From positions 32,067 to 96,066 of the forward strand of contig JAEYOQ010000049.1 in assembly GCA_023411555.1 (NCBI GenBank): a stretch of DNA of 64,000 nucleotides. The letters run 5' to 3'. Below, in pieces: positions 9,342 to 18,300 of the stretch. Below the pieces are notes generated by a model. That model searched no databases, was not told the origin of the DNA, and saw only the letters and a program-made list of their open reading frames with translations. How positions within the stretch are numbered: position 1 is the stretch's first letter; the number at the start of each line of letters is the position of its first letter. A program made the translations under genes and the position numbers. The stretch comes from Bacillota bacterium. Lineage in GTDB: Bacteria > Bacillota > Clostridia > Lachnospirales > Lachnospiraceae.

Positions 9342-9350
9342 TGTTATAAT
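9342..9350 (+). promoter_or_regulatory. Extended -10 promoter before the UDG-like gene
   Basis: TGTTATAAT gives a TGn extension plus a perfect -10 hexamer about 100 bases upstream of the gene. No good -35 box is present, as is common for extended -10 promoters. Confidence 0.4.
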
Positions 9351-9447
9351 AAATGCATAGTGATCAAAATGCAACGGGGCTTGTATGGTGCGAAAAACAT
9401 CCACATACCAAGTTTGCTTGTAAGTATGAAATCGGAGGAGATGTAAA

Positions 9448-10029
9448 ATGACGATATTCGATAGGATTAAACAAGAGATTATGGAGGACCCAGCCAACAA
9501 AGTCTTTACAGAAAAGGGAATTCCACCATTATTTAAGGCTTCTATGGATGCCCGTATTGCCATAGTTGGTCAGGCACCAGGACGTAAAGCAGAAGAAACC
9601 CGTTTATTTTGGAATGATTTAAGTGGTGACCGCTTGAGAGAATGGCTGGGAATATCCCGTGAGGAATTTTATCGTACCAATCGCATCGCTCATCTACCAA
9701 TGGATTTCTACTATCCAGGTAAGGCCGCGAATGGTGATCTCCCACCTAGAAAAGGCTTTGCAGAAAAGTGGCATCCTCAACTACTTGCTGGAATGCCTAA
9801 TATAGAAACCATTATTCTGATTGGAAACTATGCCCAGAGATACTATTTAAATAGGAGCTGTGAGAAAAACTTAACGGAAACAGTAAAGAGCTTTCAGAAA
9901 TATTTGCCGGATTACTTCCCCTTGGTTCATCCTTCTCCTCTAAATCTTGGTTGGTTGAAAGGAAATCCATGGTTCGAAAGTGATGTTTTACCTGTCTTAA
10001 AAGAAATAGTGAGTAAGAACTTGGTTTGA
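9448..10029 (+). CDS. Uracil-DNA glycosylase superfamily protein
   Basis: This 193-residue protein has the two hallmark loops of the UDG fold: GQAPG at 41-45 (water-activating motif 1) and HPSPLN at 161-166 (DNA-intercalating motif 2). It is probably a single-gene base-excision or nucleic-acid-processing enzyme of the family 4-like group. The four Cys ligands of family 4 Fe-S UDGs are not evident, since only one Cys is visible (near residue 138). It may therefore be a non-Fe-S member. It has its own promoter and terminator and is not part of a neighbouring operon. GGAGGAG precedes the ATG. Confidence 0.8.
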   Translation: MTIFDRIKQEIMEDPANKVFTEKGIPPLFKASMDARIAIVGQAPGRKAEETRLFWNDLSGDRLREWLGISREEFYRTNRIAHLPMDFYYPGKAANGDLPPRKGFAEKWHPQLLAGMPNIETIILIGNYAQRYYLNRSCEKNLTETVKSFQKYLPDYFPLVHPSPLNLGWLKGNPWFESDVLPVLKEIVSKNLV

Positions 10030-10140
10030 CATATAGATGTTCCGATTGGCTAATACCGGTTCTAGCTTGGTTTTGATAAAATTTACTTGTTGCATTGGCA
10101 TGTTTTTTATTATGAGATTGCCTGTAAAAGTATATGAAAT

Positions 10141-10172
10141 CCTTACTTCCATAATAGGGGGTAAGGTTTTTT
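10141..10172 (+). terminator. Terminator after the UDG-like gene
   Basis: A ten-pair stem, 10141-10150 with 10157-10166 (two G-T pairs), is followed by TTTTTT. It lies about 110 bases after the stop codon. Confidence 0.8.
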
Positions 10173-10250
10173 GAATATTGGATGGAAAAAATACATATTT
10201 ATGATGAAAGATTTGCTTCAAAAGAAAGTATAGTATAGTTTGATATTAAC

Positions 10251-10279
10251 TTGACGAAAAACGACATTTTATTTAATAT
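10251..10279 (+). promoter_or_regulatory. SigA-type promoter for the BlaI-like gene
   Basis: TTGACG at 10251-10256 and TAATAT at 10274-10279 are 17 bases apart. The expected start of transcription falls at the palindrome just downstream. Confidence 0.5.
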
Positions 10280-10285
10280 ATATAT

Positions 10286-10299
10286 ACTGCATATGCAGT
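10286..10299. promoter_or_regulatory. Palindromic operator candidate, probably for the BlaI-like repressor
   Basis: ACTGCATATGCAGT is a perfect 14-base palindrome located at the predicted transcription start of the BlaI-like gene. BlaI/MecI-type repressors bind short dyads with a central TA/AT step, so autoregulation is plausible. The binding protein is inferred from position only. Confidence 0.5.
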
Positions 10300-10317
10300 G
10301 AAAAGGAGTGAAAAAGA

Positions 10318-10704
10318 ATGTCTCGATTACCAGAAACCGAGTTGGATATTATGCTAGCTTTATGGGAGGCCGAACAGGAGCCTGTCCCACGCATATATTT
10401 CAACCGCAAGCTAGCGCATAAGGGTTGGAGTATCAATGCCCTTAACTCCTTTTTATCACGTTTGGAGGATAAAGGCTTTGTGCAAAGTATACGAGAAGGA
10501 AAAAACAAATACTATAAGGCCGTAGTAGACAGGGAGACCTACTTATGTAGAGAAGGGAGGTATATTCTGCATAAGCTGTATCAAGGCTCCACTAAAAAAT
10601 TTATACTATCGGTCACTGGGCAGCAAGGACTTGACGATATGGAACTAGAAGAGCTGCGAAAGTACCTTGATGAGCTGAAGAAGAGGAATGAGTCAGCTCA
10701 ATAA
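10318..10704 (+). CDS. BlaI/MecI/CopY-family transcriptional repressor
   Basis: This is a 128-residue winged-helix repressor. The opening LPETELDIMLALWE, the recognition segment NALNSFLSRLEDKGFV and the wing REGKNKYYKAVV are characteristic of the family. Such proteins usually control beta-lactamase or copper genes and are cleaved by a BlaR1-type sensor protease, but no blaR1 lies beside it. The class D beta-lactamase-like gene is 46 kb away in this window. A strong AAAGGAG-type site precedes ATG. The 3' end of this gene is partly copied at about 11470-11550 by the duplication described below. Confidence 0.85.
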   Translation: MSRLPETELDIMLALWEAEQEPVPRIYFNRKLAHKGWSINALNSFLSRLEDKGFVQSIREGKNKYYKAVVDRETYLCREGRYILHKLYQGSTKKFILSVTGQQGLDDMELEELRKYLDELKKRNESAQ

Positions 10705-10947
10705 CCTGGTTTACCTGTTCATTATAAGTTCAAACTGTTAAGACAATTAAGAAGGTATAGGGTAAAACAATCTGTAGATAATGCATCAGATATATCAGAT
10801 TAATTTATTCCTTATCTTCTTTTCGTTTGTCCGAATTGAAGAAATTGCGTTTATACATATAATTCCTTGATAATATCTTGACTATTTATTTATTGCAATA
10901 ACCGGCCAAATAGCCATAAGACATGACCAAAAGGAGGCACCGAAGAT

Positions 10948-11304
10948 ATGAAATACTTTGATGCAGAACAAGTAAAGGAGATGGGCAAACGAATAAGAGA
11001 GGAAAGAATTAAATCTGGGTTAACTCAAAAATCAGTTGCTGATGAACTGGGAATAACCAGTGAGATGGTTATCAGGATTGAAAGAGGAAAAAGCGGATGT
11101 AAAACGGATCACCTATTTGTTCTGTGTCAATTATTTCAGGTATCAGCGGATTATCTATTAATAGGAAGCAAGGAAGGAGGGGAAAATCTAACATCACATC
11201 ATATCGATAATATCATAAATTCCCTACAGGGTTTAGATGATTTCGATCTAGATAGGATTTATAGAATGATACAATTGTTACTAGAGATGAAGACAGTACC
11301 ATGA
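10948..11304 (+). CDS. XRE-family DNA-binding protein, intact copy
   Basis: This 118-residue protein has an N-terminal lambda-repressor-like helix-turn-helix (MGKRIREERIKSGLTQKSVA followed by GITSEMVIRIERG, residues about 10-60) and a short C-terminal helix region (DNIINSLQGLDDFDLDRIYRMIQLLLEMK) that probably dimerises. AGGAGG precedes ATG. Its target is not apparent. Nearly the same sequence recurs at 11706-12060, where the C-terminal part is out of frame. Confidence 0.85.
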   Translation: MKYFDAEQVKEMGKRIREERIKSGLTQKSVADELGITSEMVIRIERGKSGCKTDHLFVLCQLFQVSADYLLIGSKEGGENLTSHHIDNIINSLQGLDDFDLDRIYRMIQLLLEMKTVP

Positions 11305-11326
11305 CCTCGAGTTTAATTCGAGGTCA
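11302..11326 (+). terminator. Hairpin overlapping the XRE stop codon
   Basis: TGACCTCGA and TCGAGGTCA form a nine-pair stem whose first bases are the stop codon. No T-run follows, so it may protect the 3' end or act together with the terminator at 11417-11457. The second copy keeps the same hairpin near 12060. Confidence 0.5.
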
Positions 11327-11416
11327 CTGTTGTATAATTACGAATTTACTTCTATCACGATGGGATATATTTTCAGATATTATGTAGGTAGGATTTGTTT
11401 ATTGTCGAATTAGGAC

Positions 11417-11457
11417 AGACCATTTGGTTCCAGTTCTTATTAAAGTGGTCTTTTTTC
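11417..11457 (+). terminator. Terminator after the first XRE copy
   Basis: AGACCATTT pairs with AAAGTGGTCT (one G-T pair), followed by a T-run. The equivalent terminator in the second copy is at 12175-12220. Confidence 0.7.
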
Positions 11458-11705
11458 TATAGTGCTTCAGGGACTTTATGATGCGGAACTAGAAGAGTTG
11501 TATGTACCTTGATGAGCCGAAGAAGAGGAATGAGTCTGATTAATAACCTGGCTTGCCTGTTCATTAAAGTTAAGACTATTATGATAACTAAGAAGGTATA
11601 GAGGGTAAAGCAATCTGTCGATAATGGATCAGATTAGTTTATTCCTTGCCTTCTTTTCGTTTGTCTGAATTGGAGAAGACATAAACAAAAGGAGACACTG
11701 ATGAT

Positions 11706-12060
11706 ATGAAATACTTTGATGCAGAACAAGTAAAGGCGATGGGGAATCGAATAAGAGAAGAAAGAATCAAATCTGGTTTAACTCAAAAATCAGTAGCTGA
11801 TGAACTGGGAATTACCAGCGAGATGGTTATCAGGATTGAAAGAGGAAAAAGCGGATGTAAAACGGATCACCTATTTGTTCTGTGTCAACTATTTCAGGTA
11901 TCAGCTGATTATCTTTTAACAGGAAGAAAGGAAGGAGGGACAATCGTACATCACGGCATATGGATAACATCATAAATTCCCTACAGGGTTTAGATGAGTG
12001 CGATTTAGATAGGATTTATAGAATGATACAATTGATACTAGAGACGAAGACAGTACCATG
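11706..12060 (+). pseudogene. XRE-family regulator, frameshifted duplicate
   Basis: The first 78 or so residues match the intact copy at 10948 almost exactly, including the whole helix-turn-helix. After GGAGGG at about 11935-11940 one base is missing relative to copy one, so the open frame ends at 11975 with a short unrelated tail. The lost C-terminal helices are still readable in the +1 frame (DNIINSLQGLDE through RIYRMIQL) up to about 12060. The truncated 89-residue product keeps a complete DNA-binding domain and could act as a dominant-negative or non-dimerising form; equally it may be decaying. Confidence 0.75.
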
Positions 12061-12174
12061 ACCTCGAATTTAATTCGGGGTCACTGTTGCATAATTTCGA
12101 ATTTACTTCTATCACGATGGAATATATTTTCAGATATTATGTAGTAAGGGTTTGTTTTTTTGTCGAAATAAGAC

Positions 12175-12220
12175 AGGCCATTTGATTCAAGTTCTTATTG
12201 AATTTAAGTGGTCTTTTTCT
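12175..12220 (+). terminator. Terminator after the second XRE copy
   Basis: GGCCA...ATTCAA pairs with TGAAT...TGGTC, followed by TTTTTCTTTT. It is homologous to 11417-11457. Confidence 0.7.
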
Positions 12221-12275
12221 TTTGCGATTCAGGAGCGGATATAGGTCCTAATTAGTTAGAGAAAGATATACTACT

Positions 12276-12281
12276 TATAAT
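12276..12281 (+). promoter_or_regulatory. Possible -10 box of the chemosensory operon
   Basis: A perfect TATAAT lies 24 bases before cheY, just upstream of AAAGGAG. The -35 region is weak. No sigma-D (flagellar) consensus was recognised here. Confidence 0.35.
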
Positions 12282-12304
12282 GCATACATAAAGGAGAGAA
12301 CTGT

Positions 12305-12664
12305 ATGAAAAAGGTACTTGTTGTAGATGATGCATCATTTATGAGGTTATCATTAAGATCAGTGCTCGAGAAAAACGGTTTTACAGTTGTAGGTGAAGCA
12401 GAAAACGGTACAATGGCTGTAAAACAATATCTGAATCTCCATCCTGATATAGTTACGATGGATATCACTATGCCTGAGATGGATGGTGTACAGGCACTGA
12501 AAGAAATACGTTCCATGGATAGTAATGCAAGGATTGTTATGATCTCGGCATTAGGACAGGAGTCCTTTGTTAAGGAGGCTGTGTTGCATGGAGCAAAGGG
12601 TTTTATCGTGAAACCCTGGAGCGAGGAATATGTCATTAAGACTTTAAATAATATACTGAGGTAA
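12305..12664 (+). CDS. cheY: CheY response regulator
   Basis: This 119-residue single-domain receiver has acidic residues Asp8 and Asp9, phosphoacceptor Asp53 (in IVTMDITMP), the conserved SA pair (MISALGQ) and the KPW lysine near the end. It has no output domain, as in CheY. It heads the operon cheY-cheW-cheA-receptor-cheR-cheB and would be phosphorylated by the CheA three genes on. Whether its output is the flagellar motor or something else is not shown by the window, since no flagellar genes are present. Confidence 0.92.
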   Translation: MKKVLVVDDASFMRLSLRSVLEKNGFTVVGEAENGTMAVKQYLNLHPDIVTMDITMPEMDGVQALKEIRSMDSNARIVMISALGQESFVKEAVLHGAKGFIVKPWSEEYVIKTLNNILR

Positions 12665-12722
12665 AAAAATGCATTTGAATGACAAAATATTAACGGATTA
12701 AAAATGACTGGAGGTGAAGGAA

Positions 12723-13148
12723 ATGAAGGATTTACTTAATATTCAATTTGTTGTATATGAGTTAGCAAACGAAAAATACGCTTTAAAAATCTCTGATATA
12801 TATGAGATTATAAAATTGCAAAAAATCACATCTGTACATAATAATAAGTCATATCTGGAAGGTGTAATTAACCTTAGAGGGAAAATCGTCCCTGTTATTA
12901 ATCTCCATAAACGTTTTGGTCTAACGAATTATGTTGAAACGAAGGCAACTAGAATTGTTGTTGTTCAAAGTAGAGACGAGATGGTTGGGATCATAGTAGA
13001 CAAAGTGAATAAGGTCATACGATTTAATGACATTCAATCGCCTCCTGAGATGGTTGCAGGAATTGATGGAAGCTATTTTGAAGGAATAGGACTTTCTGAG
13101 GAAGGAGTAGTCAGCCTATTAAAAATCGATAAGGTACTTTATGAGTAA
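12723..13148 (+). CDS. cheW: CheW coupling protein
   Basis: This 141-residue SH3-like adaptor links CheA to receptors. Recognisable are QFVVYELANEKYALKISDIYEI, the central YLEGVINLRGKIVPVINL, and IVDKVNKVIRF. ATG 12723 was chosen because a GTG at 12714 lies within the GGAGGTGA ribosome binding site. It is 12 bases from cheA. One CheW is normal for an operon serving one receptor. Confidence 0.92.
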   Translation: MKDLLNIQFVVYELANEKYALKISDIYEIIKLQKITSVHNNKSYLEGVINLRGKIVPVINLHKRFGLTNYVETKATRIVVVQSRDEMVGIIVDKVNKVIRFNDIQSPPEMVAGIDGSYFEGIGLSEEGVVSLLKIDKVLYE

Positions 13149-13159
13149 AGGAGATAAGC

Positions 13160-15262
13160 ATGACTTCGATATTTGATAGCTCTGAAATGATTGGAGCATT
13201 CTTGGACGAAGCAGAGGAACAACTGCAGCTTCTTGAGGATAGTATTATGGAACTCGAGAGAAATGGAGATACTCCCGAAACCATTCAAAAAATCTTCCGG
13301 GTAGCACATACCCTTAAGGGTTCGTCGTCAGCCATGAGATTTGAGAAAATGAAACAGCTGACCCATGAGATGGAAAATGTTCTCGATAAAATACGAAATA
13401 ATAAACTGAAGGTATCCAGACAGGTAGTTGATACTCTGTTTCAGGGAGCAGATTACTTACGACAGCTTAAGGACGACTTTGTATTGGATCAGAAGAATAT
13501 CAACACAGACATAACCTGTATTGTAAATGCACTGGGGCAATTGCATACCGGTCACACTGAGGAGGAAGAAGTAAATACCGCGGACTGGAGTGGGGACCAG
13601 ATTAAGAATGATATGAATACAGTTTATCATTTTAATCTTGATGAGGAGCAAAAGCAATTAATCGGTAAGGCTTCTGAAAGCGGTATGTTTCCGCTGATTT
13701 TAACCGTTAAAATCCTGGAGGAGAGTGCCATGAAGGCGACAAGGGCACTGTTAATCCTGAATTACCTAAACGAAATCAGTACGGTGATTGACACCCTTCC
13801 TAATGTTCTGGAATTACCGGATGACACGGAAGTACAGGAGATCTCCTATCTGATCTTATCCGAGATGGATCCTAAAGCATTGGAGGCCAAGGCGTTGGTT
13901 GAAATCATGGATATTGAGAGCCTGAAGATTAGTCCCTATCAGCTTAACCATTATAAGGGCCAAGACGTGATAGCTAAGTCCTCGACCCAGAGCAATAATG
14001 ATAAGACAGCACCAGCACCTAAGGTTAACCAGACAGTTCGTGTTGATGTTGATCGGTTGGATAGTATGATGAATCTGGTTGGGGAGCTGGTTATTGAGCA
14101 GACCAGGATTGCTCAGATAGGAAATACCCTGAAAAACCAATACGCCTCTGACGGATCTGTAGGTGATCTTGTGGGGGTTTCAGGTCATTTATCAAGAGTT
14201 ATCAGTGAATTGCAAGAGGGGGTTATGAAGGCTCGTATGCTACCTTTACAACAATTATTCAATCGTTTCCCTAGAATGGTCAGGGACTTATCCCAAGCGC
14301 TGAATAAGGACATAGACCTTATCTTAGAGGGTGGAGAGACGGAGATGGATCGCAAAATTATTGAAGACATCAATGATCCTCTTATCCATATCATAAGAAA
14401 TTCAATAGATCACGGAATTGAAGCGCCAGAGGAACGGATTAAAAATGGAAAGAGCCCAAAGGGAACGATCCGTATTAATGCCTTTCATCAGGAGAATCAC
14501 ATTATACTGACCATAGAAGACGATGGTGCCGGTATGGATGCCAATAAAATCAAGGCTTCGGCTGTAAAAAAAGAGATTATTAGCCAGCAGGAGGCAGACT
14601 CCTTACCCGATCATGATGCAATTAATCTGATTTTTCATCCCGGTTTTTCTACTGCACAAACTATAAGTGATGTATCTGGCCGTGGTGTCGGTATGGAGAT
14701 TGTAAGGAATCACATCGATAAATTAAATGGCATAATCGATATTGAGACAGAACCGGGAAAGGGCACCAGGTTCATCTTAAAGCTCCCCCTGACTTTAGCG
14801 ATTTTAACAGGTCTATTAGTCAAAATCAATGAAGAAACCTATGCCATACCAATGAATAATGTTCTTGAAATCGTTCGTAAACCGGAGAGTGAAATTGAGG
14901 CAATCAAAGGGCAAGCAGTTGCAGTAATCCGTGATAAGGTTCATCCATTGGTTTGGCTTCACGACTATTTCCATATACCACGCCAGAGAAGAGGTAAGAA
15001 TGTATTTATTGTCGTACTTGGAGTGGCAGAGAAAAGAATTGGTTTAGTGGTAGATGAGCTGATTGGCAATCAAGAGATTGTAGTAAAGACCCTGGGAGCC
15101 TTTATCGGTAAAGTGGAAATCTTCTCAGGAGCTACTATTTTAGGGGATGGAAGTGTAGCCTGTATATTAGATGTGGTTGGTATTGCCAAGATGGTCAGCG
15201 TACATAAAGCATTGGAAAACATAGAAGGTAATGAAGCAGTTGTAGAAGGATTAAATCACTAA
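13160..15262 (+). CDS. cheA: CheA histidine kinase
   Basis: This 700-residue chemotaxis kinase has phosphotransfer His50 (RVAHTLKGSS) in an N-terminal HPt domain, a variable middle region of about residues 110-290, a dimerisation helix pair around 290-360 (DRLDSMMNLVGELVIEQTR), an ATP-binding domain with N box (HIIRNSIDHG, about 408), G1 (DDGAGMD, about 454) and G2 (GRGVGMEIV, about 506), and a C-terminal CheW-like domain that binds CheW and receptors. All catalytic motifs are intact. It lies between cheW and the giant receptor. Confidence 0.95.
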   Translation: MTSIFDSSEMIGAFLDEAEEQLQLLEDSIMELERNGDTPETIQKIFRVAHTLKGSSSAMRFEKMKQLTHEMENVLDKIRNNKLKVSRQVVDTLFQGADYLRQLKDDFVLDQKNINTDITCIVNALGQLHTGHTEEEEVNTADWSGDQIKNDMNTVYHFNLDEEQKQLIGKASESGMFPLILTVKILEESAMKATRALLILNYLNEISTVIDTLPNVLELPDDTEVQEISYLILSEMDPKALEAKALVEIMDIESLKISPYQLNHYKGQDVIAKSSTQSNNDKTAPAPKVNQTVRVDVDRLDSMMNLVGELVIEQTRIAQIGNTLKNQYASDGSVGDLVGVSGHLSRVISELQEGVMKARMLPLQQLFNRFPRMVRDLSQALNKDIDLILEGGETEMDRKIIEDINDPLIHIIRNSIDHGIEAPEERIKNGKSPKGTIRINAFHQENHIILTIEDDGAGMDANKIKASAVKKEIISQQEADSLPDHDAINLIFHPGFSTAQTISDVSGRGVGMEIVRNHIDKLNGIIDIETEPGKGTRFILKLPLTLAILTGLLVKINEETYAIPMNNVLEIVRKPESEIEAIKGQAVAVIRDKVHPLVWLHDYFHIPRQRRGKNVFIVVLGVAEKRIGLVVDELIGNQEIVVKTLGAFIGKVEIFSGATILGDGSVACILDVVGIAKMVSVHKALENIEGNEAVVEGLNH

Positions 15263-15323
15263 ATTGATAGGTAGTTATACAGAGATTTCATATTAAACAA
15301 CAAAAGCTTAGGAGGCCAGTATT

Positions 15324-18300
15324 ATGGGTATTAAAAAGAATATGGCAGTAAAATATATGGAGACTTCCGGTCTTTCCAGAAAAGTAAAATCAGCAGAGTA
15401 TTCCTCTAAAAAGTTATCGGATAAAATGCAGGAAATGAGCATAATCATGGGACATGTTAAGAATGGAACCTGCGAACAGGCGGTATCGGTGGAAGCAGCC
15501 AATAACATGACAAAAGACCTATCCTCATCCATTCAGGGAGTAATAAGAAATACCGATCAGTTGACCAAGATAGCCGAAGAGTCTAAGACATCCTTAGAAG
15601 CAATGACGGACAACATAAAGAAGGTGGCAAACAACGCTAGCAGTGCTTCAAAATCAGTAGAAGAGATATCCTCATCCATCGAGCAAATGGGAAAATCGAT
15701 TAAGGGTGTAGCCGGTAATGCAGAGAGTATGACCAGCTCAGCCAATGAAGTATCAACTTCCATTCAAGAAACGGTAGCAGCGACACAGCAGGTGGCAGGG
15801 AATAGTGAAAGCACAGCAAGGTCCATTGATGAAATATCAGCGACAATGGAGCAAATGTCAAAATCCATCAAGGGTGTAGTCGGTAATGCAGAGAGCTTGA
15901 AGGGCTCTGCAGAGGAGAGCATGAACGCTATCCAAGAGATGGTTGCTTCTATAGAGCAGGTAGCAGGGAACAGCGAAAGTACTTCACAGTCAGTAGAAGA
16001 GATATCAACATCCATAGAGCAGATGGCGAAATCCATAAAGGGTGTTGAGGGGAATGCAGATAGTCTAAAAGGGTCAGCAGAGGAAGCGGCAGCAGCGATT
16101 CACGAGATGGTAGTATCGGTAGGACAGGTAGCGGGTAACTCGGAAACTACCGCTAGCAGCATTGAGCAGATATCCTCGTCGATCGAGCAAATGAGTCGGT
16201 CTATAAAGGGAGTGGCTGCAAATGCGGAAAGTCTGACAGGCTCAGCAGAGGAGGCAACTGCAGCAGTACAGGAGATGGTAGCCTCTATTAATCAAGTGGC
16301 AGGCAATAGTGAATCAACTGCAAGCTCTGTGGAGCAGATATCTTCCTCTATGGAAGAGATCAGTAAATCCATCAAGGGCGTGTCGGTAAATGCAGATAAT
16401 CTAAAAGAAGCTGCAGATGAGGGGGCAGCTTCAGTACAGGAGATGGTTGCTTCTATAGAGCAGGTAGCAGGAAATAGTGAGAGTACAGCGAAGGCCGTGG
16501 AAGAAATCTCTGCTGCTATCGAACAGATGGGCAAATCCATCAAGGGAGTAGCCGGAAACGCAGAAAGCTTATCTGGGTCGGCTGAGGAAGCTACTGCAGC
16601 GGTGCAAGAGATTGTAGCATCGATTACCCAGGTAGCAGGAAATAGTGAAAGTACAGCGAAATCAGTAGAAGAAATATCAGCTTCCATCGAACAGATGAGT
16701 AATTCCATAAAATCGGTTGCTGGAAACACCTTTAGCTTAAAGGGCTCAGCAGAGGAAACTACAGCTGCGATTCAGGAGATGGCCGCCTCCATTCAGCAGG
16801 TGGCAGGGAACTCTGAATCAACGGCAAGTAGCGTGGAGCAGATATCCTCCTCGATTGAGCAAATGGGTATATCCATCAAGGGAGTAGCCGGAAATGCAGA
16901 GAGCTTAAAGGGTTCCGCAGATGAAGCGGCAGCAGCAGTTCAGGAAATAGTAACCTCCATTCAGCAGGTAGCTGGAAATTCTGTATCGACGGCAAGCAGT
17001 GTAGAACAGATATCCTCTTCGATTGAACAATTAGGTAAATCGGTGAAGGGTGTGGCCGGCAATGCGGAGAGTTTAAAGGGTTCCGCAGATGAAGCTGCGG
17101 CTGCAGTACAAGAGATTGTTGTCTCCATCCAACAGGTGGCAGGAAATTCAGATACTACCGCACGCAGTGTAGAAGAGATCAGTGCCTCCATTGAGGAAAT
17201 GGGTAAATCTATTCAGGGTGTAGCTGCAAATGCAGAAAAGCTGCAGATGGCTTCTGCGGAATCCTACGAGACGGTTGAGGGTATGGTGGTATCCATCGAG
17301 CAGGTTGCACAAAATGCCCAGACAGTAAATAAACTCAGTGCAGCAGTGCAAAAGGATGCCGCAGAGGGTAAGAAAGCAGTAGATGATACATTGGTAGCGA
17401 TCAATGAAATATCTGAGGTTATTCATAAGGCAGAGAATGTAATCACTAATTTGGGTAAAAGCTCAGATACGATCGGAAGTATTATTGAAGTAATTGATGA
17501 TATAGCTGACCAAACAAACCTACTGGCATTGAATGCTGCAATTGAGGCCGCAAGAGCAGGAGAGCATGGAAAAGGCTTTGCCGTGGTAGCTGATGAGGTC
17601 AGAAAATTAGCGGAACGAACAGCGGTGGCTACAAAGGAAATCTCCTCATTAATTAAAGGAATTCAGGGAGAGACAAGCCAGGCAATTAAAGCAATCGGAG
17701 TTGGTACAGAGAAGGTAGAGAATGGATTACGACTTAGTAACGAGGTAGGGATATCCATTGAGAAAATCGTAGATGGAATCGGAAATGTAGCAACTGAGAT
17801 AAAGCAGGTAACTACAGCGACAGAGGAGCAGGCCAAGGGAAGCGCAAAGATTATTGAAGCTATAAAGGAAGTTAACAATCAAGCGACCATGGTGACTATG
17901 GCAACAAAGGAACAAGTGGCCAGTGTAGAAAATGTTATCTTAGGAGTGGGAACTGCCAGAGAACAGGTACGACAAATATCAGTGGCTGTGAATGAACAGG
18001 CTAAGCAGGGCCAGAATATCGTAGTTTCCATTGAAAATGTAACGAATCAAGCAGCACAGGTGGCTATGGCTACTAAGGAACAAGCCATTAGTGTAGATGA
18101 AGTCATTAAAGGTATTACTAATGCAAGAGAGCAGGTAACTCAGATATCAGTGGCAGTAAAGGAGCAGGCAAAACAGGGTCAGAATATCGTCACCTCGGTC
18201 GAAAGCATTGTAGACCAGACCGCTCAGGTTTCCCATGCTATGAGGGAGCAGGCAGCAGGAGTAGAGGAAGTAATCAAAGGGGTAGCAAATGCCCGTGAAC

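Larger units (their letters stand above)
10625..11465 (+). repeat. Tandem segmental duplication, first copy
   Basis: This copy starts in the 3' end of the BlaI-like gene, includes the intact XRE gene and ends after its downstream hairpins. It aligns with about 11470-12230. Matching landmarks are GGAACTAGAAGAG, AAGAAGAGGAATGAGTC, the XRE coding region, the TGACCTCGA hairpin and the final terminator. The boundaries were set by eye and are approximate. Confidence 0.8.
11470..12230 (+). repeat. Tandem segmental duplication, second copy
   Basis: This is the diverged copy of 10625-11465. It begins with a decayed fragment of the BlaI-like 3' end, including AACTAGAAGAGTTG and the KKRNES-coding stretch. 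It lacks about 70 bases of the XRE upstream region found in copy one and carries a frameshifted XRE gene. The stretch 11304-11706 between the two XRE genes holds nothing else. Confidence 0.8.

Noticed and set aside
10318..12230. A toxin-antitoxin module made from the XRE genes
   Set aside because: No toxin-like partner frame lies beside either XRE copy; the intervening sequence is duplicated non-coding DNA.
12241..12304. A sigma-D promoter for the chemosensory operon
   Set aside because: No TAAA...GCCGATAT-like pair could be placed; only a TATAAT with a weak -35 is visible.
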